Shown piece after piece: positions 26,700 to 35,417 of a DNA stretch of 64,000 bases. Below the pieces are notes generated by a model that was not told the origin of the DNA, ran no database searches, and saw only the letters and a list, made by a program, of their open reading frames with translations. The position numbers and the translations under genes are program-made. The stretch is from contig JBBDXS010000018.1 of the NCBI GenBank assembly GCA_040902195.1, positions 4,330 through 68,329 on the forward strand, given 5' to 3'. This DNA is from JBBDXS01 sp040902195 (lineage in GTDB: Bacteria > Chloroflexota > Dehalococcoidia > DSTF01 > RBG-16-68-14). The stretch's first letter is position 1, and every line of letters starts with the position of its first letter.

Positions 26700-27082
26700 T
26701 AGTGGAAGCGACGCCTCCGTTCCAGATCAGCGCCGGTGGGCGGCGGCTTGGCCGCGACGCCCGCGGCCGGACGGTGCGCATCGGCGGCGAGCTGCGCGAG
26801 CTCGGCCGCGAAGTCAACGTCCTTCGGCGACTCGAGCTGAACCGTGATCCAGTCGGACGCCGGCGAGCGGCGCGACACGCGCGGATCGGCGCGCAGGCGG
26901 TCGCGGTGGGCGGAGAACACGGGACGGGTGATGCGGATCGAGATCGCGCCGTCGTGGAAGTGGGCAATCTCCTTCGCGTTTACCCAGAAGGCATCGTCTT
27001 CATAAAAGGTTCCTGGACTCTCAAGCATGCCTGCGATCTTACGCAAGCGCCTGCGCATCGTGGCGACGTAGGAAGCCCTCAT
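26699..27082 (-). CDS. DUF5519 / luciferase-like-domain protein
   Basis: 127 aa. The core FWVNAKEIAHFHDGAISIRI followed by TRP, then DPRV and SDWITVQLES matches the small 'luciferase-like' DUF5519 domain, which has no proven enzymatic role. The C-terminal 25 residues are basic and low-complexity. Its ATG overlaps the stop of the upstream RAYT gene by 4 bases (ATGA), and its stop overlaps the DinB start (TAATG). It thus belongs to one four-gene transcription unit. Confidence 0.78.
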   Translation of the reverse strand: MRASYVATMRRRLRKIAGMLESPGTFYEDDAFWVNAKEIAHFHDGAISIRITRPVFSAHRDRLRADPRVSRRSPASDWITVQLESPKDVDFAAELAQLAADAHRPAAGVAAKPPPTGADLERRRRFH

Positions 27083-27609
27083 CGCGTTCCTACTGGAGCT
27101 CTATCGCAACGGTTTGGATTCTCTGGATCGTCAGGCCACTGGGCGGGATTGCTCAGAATATAGCCGCGAACGTCTTGCAGTTCCTTCTCTGTCCGGATCA
27201 ATCGCTCGTAGTAGTTCCGCTGCCAAACGATACTACTGGGGGTACCCCGGAGTACGTTCATGCTCTTCGTTGCCCGGGTCTTGAACGCGCCGATCAGTCC
27301 GCCGATCGGCTTTCGTCCCTTACCTTCCGTAGGGGCGGCTCGCGAGCCGCCCGCCCCGGCATCCGTCAGCGAAATAACGCCATGCAGATGATTGGGCATG
27401 ATCACAAACTCGTCTAGTTCCACGTTAGCATAACGGGTTGCCAGCCATGTCCAGGCCTCTTCCGCACACCTCTCAAATCGAAGGTCTGCGAAGAGACATG
27501 CCCGCCCCTGCACGACGATCGTGATGAAATAGGCGCCGGGTTCTGAGTAGTCGTGTTCTGGCATGCGGATCGAGCGTCTCTCGGGCCAGTTCGATTGGTA
27601 GCGCCGCAT
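27079..27609 (-). CDS. REP-associated tyrosine transposase (RAYT, Y1/HUH type)
   Basis: 176 aa from the ATG at 27609; nine upstream codons fall within a REP palindrome. The family order is complete: RRSIRMPEHDYSEPGAYFIT, the MPNHLHGV HUH motif, GGLIGAFKTRATKSMN, then WQRNYYERLIRTEKEL with the catalytic Tyr and GYILSNPAQW. RAYTs nick single-stranded REP hairpins and are thought to spread them. A REP palindrome lies just upstream (27626-27649), and another is embedded in the coding region (27328-27350), where it encodes a GAGGSRAAPT loop. The stop overlaps the next ATG, so the gene is fused into a host operon. Confidence 0.92.
   Translation of the reverse strand: MRRYQSNWPERRSIRMPEHDYSEPGAYFITIVVQGRACLFADLRFERCAEEAWTWLATRYANVELDEFVIMPNHLHGVISLTDAGAGGSRAAPTEGKGRKPIGGLIGAFKTRATKSMNVLRGTPSSIVWQRNYYERLIRTEKELQDVRGYILSNPAQWPDDPENPNRCDRAPVGTR
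27328..27350. repeat. REP-like palindrome inside the RAYT gene
   Basis: GTAGGGGCGGCTC / GAGCCGCC; lies in frame in the transposase. Confidence 0.7.
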
Positions 27610-27625
27610 CAGTCCCGTCCATGGC

Positions 27626-27649
27626 GGGCGGCTCACGAGCCGCCCCTAC
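27626..27649. repeat. REP-like palindrome upstream of RAYT
   Basis: GGGCGGCTC ac GAGCCGCCC, then CTAC. Confidence 0.7.
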
Positions 27650-27665
27650 GATCTCGCCCCGAGCT

Positions 27666-30600
27666 CTACCGCTTTCGTACGCGCTTGGCGGTGGAGGTGC
27701 GCTTGCCGTTTGAGGACGCGCGCTTCGTCGTGGCTGCGCGGCGGCCGTTCGAGGAGGTCTTGGGCGCGGTCGATGGCCTGGCACGTCGCGCGCGCGCAGG
27801 GCCGTTGCGCGGCGCCTCCGCCGGCTCGGGCGCCTTCTTCTTGTGCGGCGCCTCGACGGGCACGCCGCCGCGGCGTCCGTTCGCGCTGGCCGTAAGCGCG
27901 CGGCGCAGGTAGCGCGCCGTGGCGCTCTCCTTCGACTTCGCGATCTCCTCCGGCGTCCCCTGCGCGACGAGCTCTCCGCCCCGATCGCCGCCCAGCGGCC
28001 CGAGGTCGATCACGTGGTCGACGTTCTTGATCACGTCCATGTGGTGCTCGATGACGACGACGGTGTTGCCGCCATCGACGAGGCGCTGGAGGACGCGTAG
28101 GAGCGCGCCGGTGTCCTCGAACGCGAGGCCAGTCGTGGGCTCGTCGAGGATGTACAACGTGCGGCCTGTCGAGCGGCGTGAGAGCTCCGTCGAGAGCTTA
28201 ACGCGCTGCGCCTCGCCGCCGGACAGCGTCGTGGCGGGCTGGCCGAGGCGGATGTAGCCGAGGCCGACGTCGCGGACGGTCTGGAGCTTCGTGCGGATCC
28301 TGGGAAACGCTGAGAAGAACTCCAGCGCCTCGTCGGCCGTCATGTCCAACACGTCGGCGATGTTCTTGCCGCGGAACGTGATCTCCAGCGCCTCGCGGTT
28401 GTAGCGCTTGCCCTTGCACACCTCGCAGGGCACGGTGACGTCCGGCAGGAAGTGCATCTCGATCTCGATGTAGCCGTCGCCCGAACAGGCCTCGCAGCGG
28501 CCGCCCTTCACGTTGAACGAGAAGCGCCCCGGCGCGTAGCCGCGCAGGCGCGCCTCCGGCACCGACGCGAACAGCTCGCGCATGGGCGTAAACGTGCCGG
28601 TGTACGTCGCCGGGTTCGAACGCGGCGTGCGGCCGATCGGCGACTGGTCGATGTTCACGACCTTATCGATGAACTCCAGCCCATCGATGCCGTCGCACTC
28701 GCCCGGGCGCTCGCGCGACTGGTAGAGGAGCTGCGAAGCCTTCTTGTAGAGGATCTCCGTCACGAGCGAGCTCTTGCCGGAGCCCGATACGCCCGTCACG
28801 CCGACGAACTTCCCGAGCGGCAACCGCACATCGATGTTCTTGAGGTTGTTCTCGCGGGCGCCGCGGATCGTCAGCGCCTGGCCGTTGCCGGCGCGGCGCT
28901 TCTCCGGCAGCGGGATCCGCTTGCGCCCGCTCAGGTACGCGCCCGTGAGCGAGTTCTCGTCCTTCAGCACGTGGTCCAGCGTCCCCGCGCTCACGATGCG
29001 GCCGCCGTGCTCGCCCGCGCCGGGGCCCATATCGATCAGCCAGTCGGCCGCGCGCATCATCGACTCGTCGTGCTCGACGATGAGCACCGTGTTGCCAAGG
29101 TCGCGCAGGCGCTGGAGCGTGCGGATCAGCCTGTCGTCGTCGGCCGGGTGGAGGCCGATGGTCGGCTCGTCGCAGACGTAGAGGACGCCCATCAGGCCGG
29201 AGCCGATCTGCGTCGCGAGCCGGATACGCTGCGCCTCGCCGCCCGAGAGCGTCGCGGTGCCGCGGTCGAGCGTGAGGTAATCGAGGCCGACCTCGACGAG
29301 GAAATCGAGCCGCGCCGAGATCTCCTTCACGATCTGCTTCGCGATGGCCTGCTCGCGCTCCGTGAGCGGTGTCTGCGGGCCGCCGAGGCGCTTCGCCCAC
29401 GCCTGCGATTCGACGACGCTCATGCGCGTGACATCGATGATGTGCTGGTTATCGACCGTCATGGCGAGCGACTCCGGCTTGAGTCGCGCGCCCTTGCAGG
29501 CGGGACAGGGGTTGGCGGCCATGTAGCGCTCGATCTCGCCGCGGATGTAATCGGAGTCCGTCTCGCGATAGCGGCGTTCGAGGTTCGTGATCACGCCCTC
29601 GAACGTAGTGTCCCACTTGTTGGTGTGCCCGCCCGACGTCGTGTACGTGAGCGTGATCGGCTTCGTGGCGCCGTAGAGGATCGTCTTGATGTGTTCCTTC
29701 TTGAGCTCCGCGACGGGGACGTTGACCGAGAACTTGTGGTTCTTCGCGACCGCCTCGAGTTGACGCCAGTACCATGTGCTCGTCGCGTTCGCGCGCGTCC
29801 ACGGCACGATGGCGCCCTCGCTCAGGCTGAGACGCTTGTTGGGGATCACGAGCTCCGGATCGAGCTCCATCTTCACGCCCAGGCCGGTGCATTCCGGACA
29901 GGCGCCGTGCGGGCTGTTGAACGAGAAGTTGCGCGGCGCGATCTCGCCGAGCGAGATGCCGCAGTCCGCGCAGGCGAAGTGCTCGGAGTAGAGCTGCTCT
30001 TTCTCGCCCTCGATATCGACGCTCATGATGCCGCTGCCCAGCTTGAGCGCCGTCTCTACGGAGTCCGACAGCCGGCTGGCGCTCTGGGCCGAGCTCTCGC
30101 TGCCAGGCGCCTCGGTCACGATGCGGTCGACGACGATGTCGATCGTGTGGCGCTTGTTCTTGTCGAGCGCGGGCTCCTCCGACAGGTCGTACACACGCCC
30201 ATCGACGCGCACGCGGACGAAGCCGGCCTTGCGCGCGTCGTCGAAGACGTGGAGGTGCTCGCCCTTGCGGTCGCGGATGATGGGCGCGAGGATCAGCAGC
30301 TTTTTGCCTTCGGGCAGCGACAGGATCGCGTCGACGATCTGCTGCACCGTCTGCCGCTCGATGACGCGGCCGCAGTTCGGACAGTGCGGCGTGCCGGCGC
30401 GGGCGTAGAGAAGCCGGAGGTAGTCGTAGATCTCGGTCTGCGTGCCGACGGTCGAGCGCGGGTTGCGGCTCGCGCCCTTCTGGTCGATGGAGATCGCGGG
30501 CGAGAGGCCCTCGATGTAGTCGACGTCGGGCTTCTCCATCTGGCCGAGGAACTGGCGGGCGTACGCGGAGAGCGACTCGACGTAGCGGCGCTGGCCTTCC

Positions 30601-30746
30601 GCGTAGATGGTGTCGAACGCGAGGGAGGACTTCCCCGATCCGGAGAGGCCGGTGATCACCACCAGCCTGTCGCGGGGGATGGAGACGTCGATGTCCTTGA
30701 GGTTATGCTCGCGCGCGCCCTTAACGACGATGGCGTCCAGTGACAC
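27666..30746 (-). CDS. uvrA: UvrABC excision nuclease subunit A, with basic tail
   Basis: 1026 aa from a GTG behind GAGGAGG. The DNA-damage sensor of nucleotide excision repair: Walker A1 GLSGSGKS near residue 34, a first zinc-finger region (CPNCG, later CxxC pairs), ABC signature LSGGEAQR twice, Walker A2 [10 protein letters not shown] near 650 and Walker [10 protein letters not shown]. Normal UvrA ends near residue 950. Here about 75 extra residues follow, made almost only of Ala, Lys, Arg, Ser, Thr, Pro and Asn-Gly (for example [20 protein letters not shown]). That tail resembles histone H1-like DNA-binding tails and is unusual. Single gene with TACGAT -10 just upstream. Confidence 0.97.
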   Translation of the reverse strand: MSLDAIVVKGAREHNLKDIDVSIPRDRLVVITGLSGSGKSSLAFDTIYAEGQRRYVESLSAYARQFLGQMEKPDVDYIEGLSPAISIDQKGASRNPRSTVGTQTEIYDYLRLLYARAGTPHCPNCGRVIERQTVQQIVDAILSLPEGKKLLILAPIIRDRKGEHLHVFDDARKAGFVRVRVDGRVYDLSEEPALDKNKRHTIDIVVDRIVTEAPGSESSAQSASRLSDSVETALKLGSGIMSVDIEGEKEQLYSEHFACADCGISLGEIAPRNFSFNSPHGACPECTGLGVKMELDPELVIPNKRLSLSEGAIVPWTRANATSTWYWRQLEAVAKNHKFSVNVPVAELKKEHIKTILYGATKPITLTYTTSGGHTNKWDTTFEGVITNLERRYRETDSDYIRGEIERYMAANPCPACKGARLKPESLAMTVDNQHIIDVTRMSVVESQAWAKRLGGPQTPLTEREQAIAKQIVKEISARLDFLVEVGLDYLTLDRGTATLSGGEAQRIRLATQIGSGLMGVLYVCDEPTIGLHPADDDRLIRTLQRLRDLGNTVLIVEHDESMMRAADWLIDMGPGAGEHGGRIVSAGTLDHVLKDENSLTGAYLSGRKRIPLPEKRRAGNGQALTIRGARENNLKNIDVRLPLGKFVGVTGVSGSGKSSLVTEILYKKASQLLYQSRERPGECDGIDGLEFIDKVVNIDQSPIGRTPRSNPATYTGTFTPMRELFASVPEARLRGYAPGRFSFNVKGGRCEACSGDGYIEIEMHFLPDVTVPCEVCKGKRYNREALEITFRGKNIADVLDMTADEALEFFSAFPRIRTKLQTVRDVGLGYIRLGQPATTLSGGEAQRVKLSTELSRRSTGRTLYILDEPTTGLAFEDTGALLRVLQRLVDGGNTVVVIEHHMDVIKNVDHVIDLGPLGGDRGGELVAQGTPEEIAKSKESATARYLRRALTASANGRRGGVPVEAPHKKKAPEPAEAPRNGPARARRARPSTAPKTSSNGRRAATTKRASSNGKRTSTAKRVRKR

Positions 30747-30868
30747 CGGGGACCTCCTCAGACGGGAATCTGGACAATCGTAGCCGGGAGCCGTGACCCC
30801 GGGATGTCAGTAGCGGCAGATGGCAGTGTACTACAGAATCAGGGGTAGAACAACGGTGCTAAGGGGCG

Positions 30869-32260
30869 CTATATGCAGTAGCCGCCGTGCCCGGCGGCGA
30901 AGCCGCGGCTGAAATAGCGCCCGTCTTCCGACCAGCCGACATCCGGGCCGGAGCTCTCCACATCGGCGCCGGGCGCGATGTCCGGGACGACAACTGCGCG
31001 TTCGAGCGACTCCGGATCGATGAGCTGATGGGGGCCGAAGGCGCCCGCCGCGATCAGGCCATCGTCCGTTAGCCAGGCCCACAGCGACTCGTCGACCTCA
31101 ACCAGCCGGCCTGAGTCCCGATGGTGGATGCGCGTGTTGCCCCCGGCACAGCCGTCGTCCGTCCAGACGACATACTGCTCGTTCGCTGTGAGCGGGAAGG
31201 CCTGGCCCTTCTCGTAATGCAGCCGACCTGACGCGATGAACGTCGCGCGGCCCGTCGCGACATCAACGATGAAGATGTTCGACCAGTCGCCCTCTGGCGG
31301 CGCAGCGACGACCAGCTCGCCTGGCCCTGCGTAATCCGCGCTGAGCGCCTCGAACCCGAACATTACGTCACCGGACGTCCTCTCCACGACGTTGTACGTA
31401 TTTCGCGTGTAGGGCGGAGTCGCGTCGTCGGCAACGTGGCGCAACTCAAACGATTCAACATTCAGTTGAGGCGGCTGTTCAGCGGGCGGAGCACTTTCGA
31501 CGATGGTGCGTTGGCCGCTGTGCAAGTCTACGACTTCGGTCGTACCGATGGCCGACTGTACGGCGGCGGTGTCCGCTTCCACGAAACGGAGGAAGGTGCC
31601 GCGACCGAGGCTTCGAGGTTCGAGCGTATCGAGGTCAATTACCCACGCTTCCTTCTGTTCGAAGTCATACGGTGGCCCGGCCGTCCACGCCATCCAGCGC
31701 CCATCGACGCTAAAGCGGCCGAATGTCCCTTGGCCCAGGGTCAGTTCTTCGCCGGTCGCCGTGTCATACAAGACCGTCGACTCGCCGTCCCAGGGATCGA
31801 AGGTCGTCCTCGCCGGCCCAAGCGAGCGCACCTCGTCCGCTTCACGCGGCTGCGGTTCCGTGAATAGATCGGCAATCGGTACGACTATTGCGCCGTCTTC
31901 TCCACTCCCGCCGTTGCCAGCATTGCTGCGGAGCAGGCCCCACACGAGCACACCCACGCCCGCCAGAACCGCAACCGCGACCACGGCCGTCGCCGCCCGC
32001 GCCGCGACCCCGCCGCCCAGCAGCGGCACGCCCACCCACCAGGGGCGGTGCTCCTCGCGGCGCCAGACGGCGGCCTCCTCGCGGCTGGCGAGACCGAGCT
32101 TGCCGAGGATGTCCGAGACGTGCGTCTTCACCGTGTCGCGGCTGACGCCGAGGCGCTCCGCGATCTCGGGGTTGCTCAGCCCTTCGCGCAGAAGCGCGAG
32201 GACTTCCCACTCGCGCGGCGTGAGGATGTCGGGATGGCGCGGCCGCCCTCGTTTGCCCAT
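30869..32260 (-). CDS. LuxR-type HTH – transmembrane – beta-propeller regulator
   Basis: 463 aa. The cytoplasmic N-terminus is a GerE/LuxR helix-turn-helix (LTPREWEVLALLREGLSNPE, VSRDTVKTHVSDILGKLGL, residues ~13-58). One membrane helix follows (ATAVVAVAVLAGVGVLVWGL, ~89-108). The remaining ~350 residues look like an extracellular WD40/TolB-like propeller with repeated strand motifs (VLYDTATGEEL, WMAWTAG, IFIVDVATGRATFI). The layout is a one-component membrane regulator in the style of CadC/ToxR but with a LuxR output domain. A TATCCT -10 lies exactly 6 bases before the ATG, so the mRNA is predicted leaderless. Target genes unknown. Confidence 0.82.
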   Translation of the reverse strand: MGKRGRPRHPDILTPREWEVLALLREGLSNPEIAERLGVSRDTVKTHVSDILGKLGLASREEAAVWRREEHRPWWVGVPLLGGGVAARAATAVVAVAVLAGVGVLVWGLLRSNAGNGGSGEDGAIVVPIADLFTEPQPREADEVRSLGPARTTFDPWDGESTVLYDTATGEELTLGQGTFGRFSVDGRWMAWTAGPPYDFEQKEAWVIDLDTLEPRSLGRGTFLRFVEADTAAVQSAIGTTEVVDLHSGQRTIVESAPPAEQPPQLNVESFELRHVADDATPPYTRNTYNVVERTSGDVMFGFEALSADYAGPGELVVAAPPEGDWSNIFIVDVATGRATFIASGRLHYEKGQAFPLTANEQYVVWTDDGCAGGNTRIHHRDSGRLVEVDESLWAWLTDDGLIAAGAFGPHQLIDPESLERAVVVPDIAPGADVESSGPDVGWSEDGRYFSRGFAAGHGGYCI

Positions 32261-32419
32261 GGCGTTAGGATACGCCAGACGGGCGTCGAATTACCTCACC
32301 CAGGGCAGATGGGGTCCAGGGGCCTAGGTCTGGCTCTGGGTCTGGGTGAGACTCACAAACAGCTCGCCGGCCGCGGCAACGCTTCCGGCCTATCGCCGTT
32401 ATTCGATGTGGTATCGCAC

Positions 32420-33526
32420 GTGAGAAACGAACGGACCACTCCATGGGGCGCTATCCTGTCGCCTGCCATTATCGCGGCGTGGCTTCTGCTGGCCGCGACG
32501 GTCGCGCTGCATTTCACCACCAACGACATCCTAGCCCTTCACTACTTCTCGCTCGCGCTGGCCATAGCAGCCGTGGGACTGTGCGGTGCGAGGCTCTCGG
32601 CGCTGCAGGCGGCCGCGCTGGGAGCGACGATCTCCGCCGCGCTGCTGGCCGACAACATCTGGTTCGGCGGCGCGCCACACGAGATCGGGATCGAGCTCGC
32701 CAGTCTCATTGCTCTGCCGCTGATCCTCTGGGCGGCCCGTTCGGCAACGATCGAGGTGAAGTCGCGGCCAGACGCATACTACTGGGATGAGGCTGCGGAG
32801 ACGTCGATGGGGCGGTATCTCGCCGAGATCGAGAGCGCCTTCCTCGTCCGGACTCTGGCCAGCATCGACGCCGTCGGTACCGCCGTCGACGCAGGGGCCG
32901 GCCATGGGCGCTTTAGCCGCATCCTCGCGTCGAGCGCAAGGCGCGTCGTCGCGATTGAGGCTAACGCCTCCTTGACGAGCGGACTGTCCGCGGTCGCAGG
33001 CAACGTGACGCCATTGCTTGTCGATCCGGCTGCATCGCAATTGCCGCTGCGCGACGGGTCCGCGGACTTCATCGTCTGCATCGAGACGCCCGACCTGGCG
33101 CAGCACGAGTGGTTCTGGCGCGAGTGCGCGCGGGTGCTCTCGACTCGAGGACGGCTGATCCTAACGTTGCAGAACCGGCGATCGTGGAAGGGGCTGCTGG
33201 CACGACGCAACCGCCAGCGCTATCGGGCTCGATACGGCGCGGAATACTACGCGATGTCGCTCGGGGAGATCGCTACCGGGCTAGCGAATGCCGGGCTCGC
33301 TATCGAGTCGGCGGAGGGCTTCAACTGGCTGCCTATGCCGCGAGCCTCTGACAGTGCGCTCGTTGCGCCGCTCCTCCGCTTGGAGTGGCTACTGGGGCTG
33401 CGGTCGGCGGCGAGCCTGAGCCCCTGGATTATTCTCAGCGCCCGGCTAGTTAGTCCGTCTCCCCGCCCGCCGCGGGGCTGGCCGGGAAGTCGAACTGGTA
33501 GGTGCGATAGAGCCAGGGGATCTTGA
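32420..33526 (+). CDS. SAM-dependent methyltransferase with N-terminal membrane domain
   Basis: 368 aa from a GTG at 32420; the start is uncertain, since the open frame extends further and no clear ribosome site is seen. Four hydrophobic segments occupy residues ~12-105. A class I methyltransferase domain follows: TAVDAGAGHGRFSRILA (motif I), VVAIEAN, then DGSADFIVCIETP and LSTRGRLILTLQN. Membrane-anchored type 11 methyltransferases act on lipid or quinone precursors, but no substrate is evident. The 3' end overlaps the convergent ccdA gene by 77 bases. Confidence 0.75.
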   Translation: MRNERTTPWGAILSPAIIAAWLLLAATVALHFTTNDILALHYFSLALAIAAVGLCGARLSALQAAALGATISAALLADNIWFGGAPHEIGIELASLIALPLILWAARSATIEVKSRPDAYYWDEAAETSMGRYLAEIESAFLVRTLASIDAVGTAVDAGAGHGRFSRILASSARRVVAIEANASLTSGLSAVAGNVTPLLVDPAASQLPLRDGSADFIVCIETPDLAQHEWFWRECARVLSTRGRLILTLQNRRSWKGLLARRNRQRYRARYGAEYYAMSLGEIATGLANAGLAIESAEGFNWLPMPRASDSALVAPLLRLEWLLGLRSAASLSPWIILSARLVSPSPRPPRGWPGSRTGRCDRARGS

Positions 33527-34289
33527 GGATGCCGAGCAGGTTCAGGCCCATGACGATCAGGAGCGCGCCCGCGACCTTCTCGATCGTTCCCATGTTGTCA
33601 CGCACGGCGTAGCCGATCGCGCCGACCGACGCGCCTAACGCGACGAAGAGCGCCGTGAACCCCAGCACAAACGCGACGGAGTGCCGGAACGTGCGCCCGC
33701 GCGCGCCGCCCGACGCGCCGGTCTCGGCGGAGACGCCCGCGAGGTGCATCACGTACGCCGGCACCATTGGCAGGCAGCACGGCGATAGAAACGCGATAAT
33801 GCCCGCCACGAACGCCACCGTGAACCCGAACGGCCCCGTCACATCGATTCCCGTCAGCCCATCCTCCGCTCCCGTGACCGTGCTCGCAGTGCCGGTGAAG
33901 TATTCGTTGAACATCGTGAACTCGCCCAGGAAGACGAGCGCGCCGATGAAGATCACGAGCAGCCCGCCGGCGATCTCGATCGCGGGCATGAGCGGACGGA
34001 CCTTGCGGATCGCGGTCATCGCCTGGCCGAGCATCAGTCCCGCCAGCAGGAATGGCACACCGAGTCCAAGCGACCACGCAGCGAGCAGGAACGTGCCCTG
34101 CAGGACGGTGCCCGAGGACGCCGCCAGCGTCAGCACCGCGCCGAGGATCGGCCCGATGCAGGGCGTCCACGCGACAGCGAACGCGGCGCCGATGCCGAAC
34201 GATTTGCCGTAGCGCAGCACGGGCGGCACGCGCGCGGGCGCGGCGCTTGCCGTAGAGGGTGCGGTCGTTGTCACTTCGTTGCTAGCCAT
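33450..34289 (-). CDS. ccdA: CcdA-type thiol-reductant transporter, halves in reversed order
   Basis: 279 aa polytopic protein of the CcdA/DsbD transmembrane family, which moves reducing power across the membrane through two paired Cys. Canonical CcdA has the SPC half first, ending in a GILK segment, then the TPC half. Here the TPC half comes first (GIGAAFAVAWTPCIGPILGA at ~31-50), then an external linker rich in Thr/Gly, then the SPC half (GIIAFLSPCCLPMVPAYVMH near 163-182) ending in GILKIPWLYRTYQFD. The result is a circular permutation. Canonical N- and C-termini lie on the same side, so such a topology is feasible. Only a weak ribosome site is seen. Role: cytochrome c maturation or extracytoplasmic disulfide reduction. 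Confidence 0.85.
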   Translation of the reverse strand: MASNEVTTTAPSTASAAPARVPPVLRYGKSFGIGAAFAVAWTPCIGPILGAVLTLAASSGTVLQGTFLLAAWSLGLGVPFLLAGLMLGQAMTAIRKVRPLMPAIEIAGGLLVIFIGALVFLGEFTMFNEYFTGTASTVTGAEDGLTGIDVTGPFGFTVAFVAGIIAFLSPCCLPMVPAYVMHLAGVSAETGASGGARGRTFRHSVAFVLGFTALFVALGASVGAIGYAVRDNMGTIEKVAGALLIVMGLNLLGILKIPWLYRTYQFDFPASPAAGGETD

Positions 34290-34433
34290 GTGCTTTTCGT
34301 TATCGATCTGTCAGGTCCCTCGGGCTCCGCCCCACCATGCCTCTACCCCACTCCCCTCGGGATGACAAAGGGCAGTCGTGTTCACGCTCCGGATCGACGC
34401 GCATGGCTCTGCTGGTAGTATAGCGACGCGTCT

Positions 34434-35024
34434 CTACTGAGGGGCGGGAATGATCAACACCTGGCCAACCTGCAAAGACGCCGGGTCGGTGATGCCGTTT
34501 GCGGCCATAAGCTCGTCGGCCGTGATGCCAAACTGGGCGGCGATCGTTTCCGGGATGTCGCCATCCTGCACCGTGTACGTCTGCTGGCCGGTCTGCGGCT
34601 CGTCGGTCGCCGCGGGCGGTTCGGTCGCGGCTGGCTCCGGGGCCGCCGTCGCAGCCGGGACGCCGGTCGCTGCGGGCGAGGGCGTGTTCGCGCCGGGGAT
34701 CCGGAGCACCTGCCCAACCGAGAGCTGGGTGGCGTCCGTGATGCCGTTCGCCTCCATGATCGCTTCTACCGTCACGTCGTACTGCGCGGCGATGGAGGAG
34801 AGCGTATCGCCGTCTAGCACGGTATACGTCTCGCCGGCGAAGGGCACCTCGCTCTGGCCGAGGATAATCGGAGCGGCGAGCGACGCGGGGAGTGTTGCGG
34901 TAGCGAACTCGCCGCGGTTGACGTCTGGCTTCTCGCCGTCCGATCCGCCGCAGGCAACGACAACAAGCGTTGCGATCAGCAGCGCGGACGATAGGACGAT
35001 CAGCCTTCGGGAAGACTGCACCAT
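34434..35024 (-). CDS. Lipoprotein with two LysM domains
   Basis: 196 aa with GGAGGCACC before the ATG. Signal peptide and lipobox VVVAC, then two LysM repeats: YTVLDGDTLSSIAAQYDVTV at ~67-86 and YTVQDGDIPETIAAQFGITA at ~150-169, each closing with QVLRIP/QVLIIP. An Ala/Pro/Thr linker joins them. LysM modules bind N-acetylglucosamine chains of peptidoglycan, so this is probably a membrane-anchored wall-binding protein. A TACGAT -10 is seen ~30 bases upstream. Confidence 0.9.
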   Translation of the reverse strand: MVQSSRRLIVLSSALLIATLVVVACGGSDGEKPDVNRGEFATATLPASLAAPIILGQSEVPFAGETYTVLDGDTLSSIAAQYDVTVEAIMEANGITDATQLSVGQVLRIPGANTPSPAATGVPAATAAPEPAATEPPAATDEPQTGQQTYTVQDGDIPETIAAQFGITADELMAANGITDPASLQVGQVLIIPAPQ

Positions 35025-35136
35025 GGTGCCTCCGGTGATTGGGGCCGACGGGATCGTACCTCAGGGTACATGGGCTGGCAAGGCTCCCTTACCCCCGGCC
35101 AACGCCGGCTCGGAGGAACGTACTGAGGGAGAGGCT

Positions 35137-35164
35137 GTAGGGGCGCACAGCTGTGCGCCCCTAC
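35137..35164. repeat. REP-like palindrome, CACAGCTGTG core
   Basis: Perfect 28-bp palindrome with GTAGGGGCG / CGCCCCTAC arms, 22 bases before the RAYT fragment. Confidence 0.75.
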
Positions 35165-35186
35165 GAGACGGCCCTCTCAAACTCCG

Positions 35187-35375
35187 CTCCGATCTCCGCG
35201 ATCGCTGGCGTCGTTCATCGCCCGGTTCAAGGCAACGGCGACGCGGCAGGTCAACGCCGCCCGTGCCACTCCTGGCCAGCCTGTGTGGCAACGCAACTAT
35301 TACGAGCACATCATTCGCAGTGAGGATGACTACTGGTCGATCCGCGAATACATCGAGGACCATCCTCGGCGCTGA
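35187..35375 (+). pseudogene. RAYT transposase fragment (C-terminal third)
   Basis: A frame without a start codon reads SLASFIARFKATATRQVN, then PVWQRNYYEHIIRSEDDYW, then SIREYIEDHPRR and a TGA. It aligns with the C-terminal part of the RAYT at 27079, including the Tyr motif, but is not a direct copy (about half the residues differ). The HUH half is missing. A REP palindrome sits immediately upstream, as for the intact gene. Confidence 0.85.
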
Positions 35376-35396
35376 TGACGAATATTGGAGCGAGTG

Positions 35397-35417
35397 AGCA
35401 ATCAGCAGTCAGCGCCC
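35397..35417. repeat. Heptamer repeat AGCAATC, AGCAGTC, AGCGCCC
   Basis: Three 7-mers in phase right after the RAYT fragment. Confidence 0.45.

Larger units (their letters stand above)
35025..35417. other. Intergenic region with REP and RAYT fragment
   Basis: No intact gene. It contains the lysM promoter, a REP palindrome, a RAYT remnant and a heptamer repeat (each listed). Confidence 0.7.
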
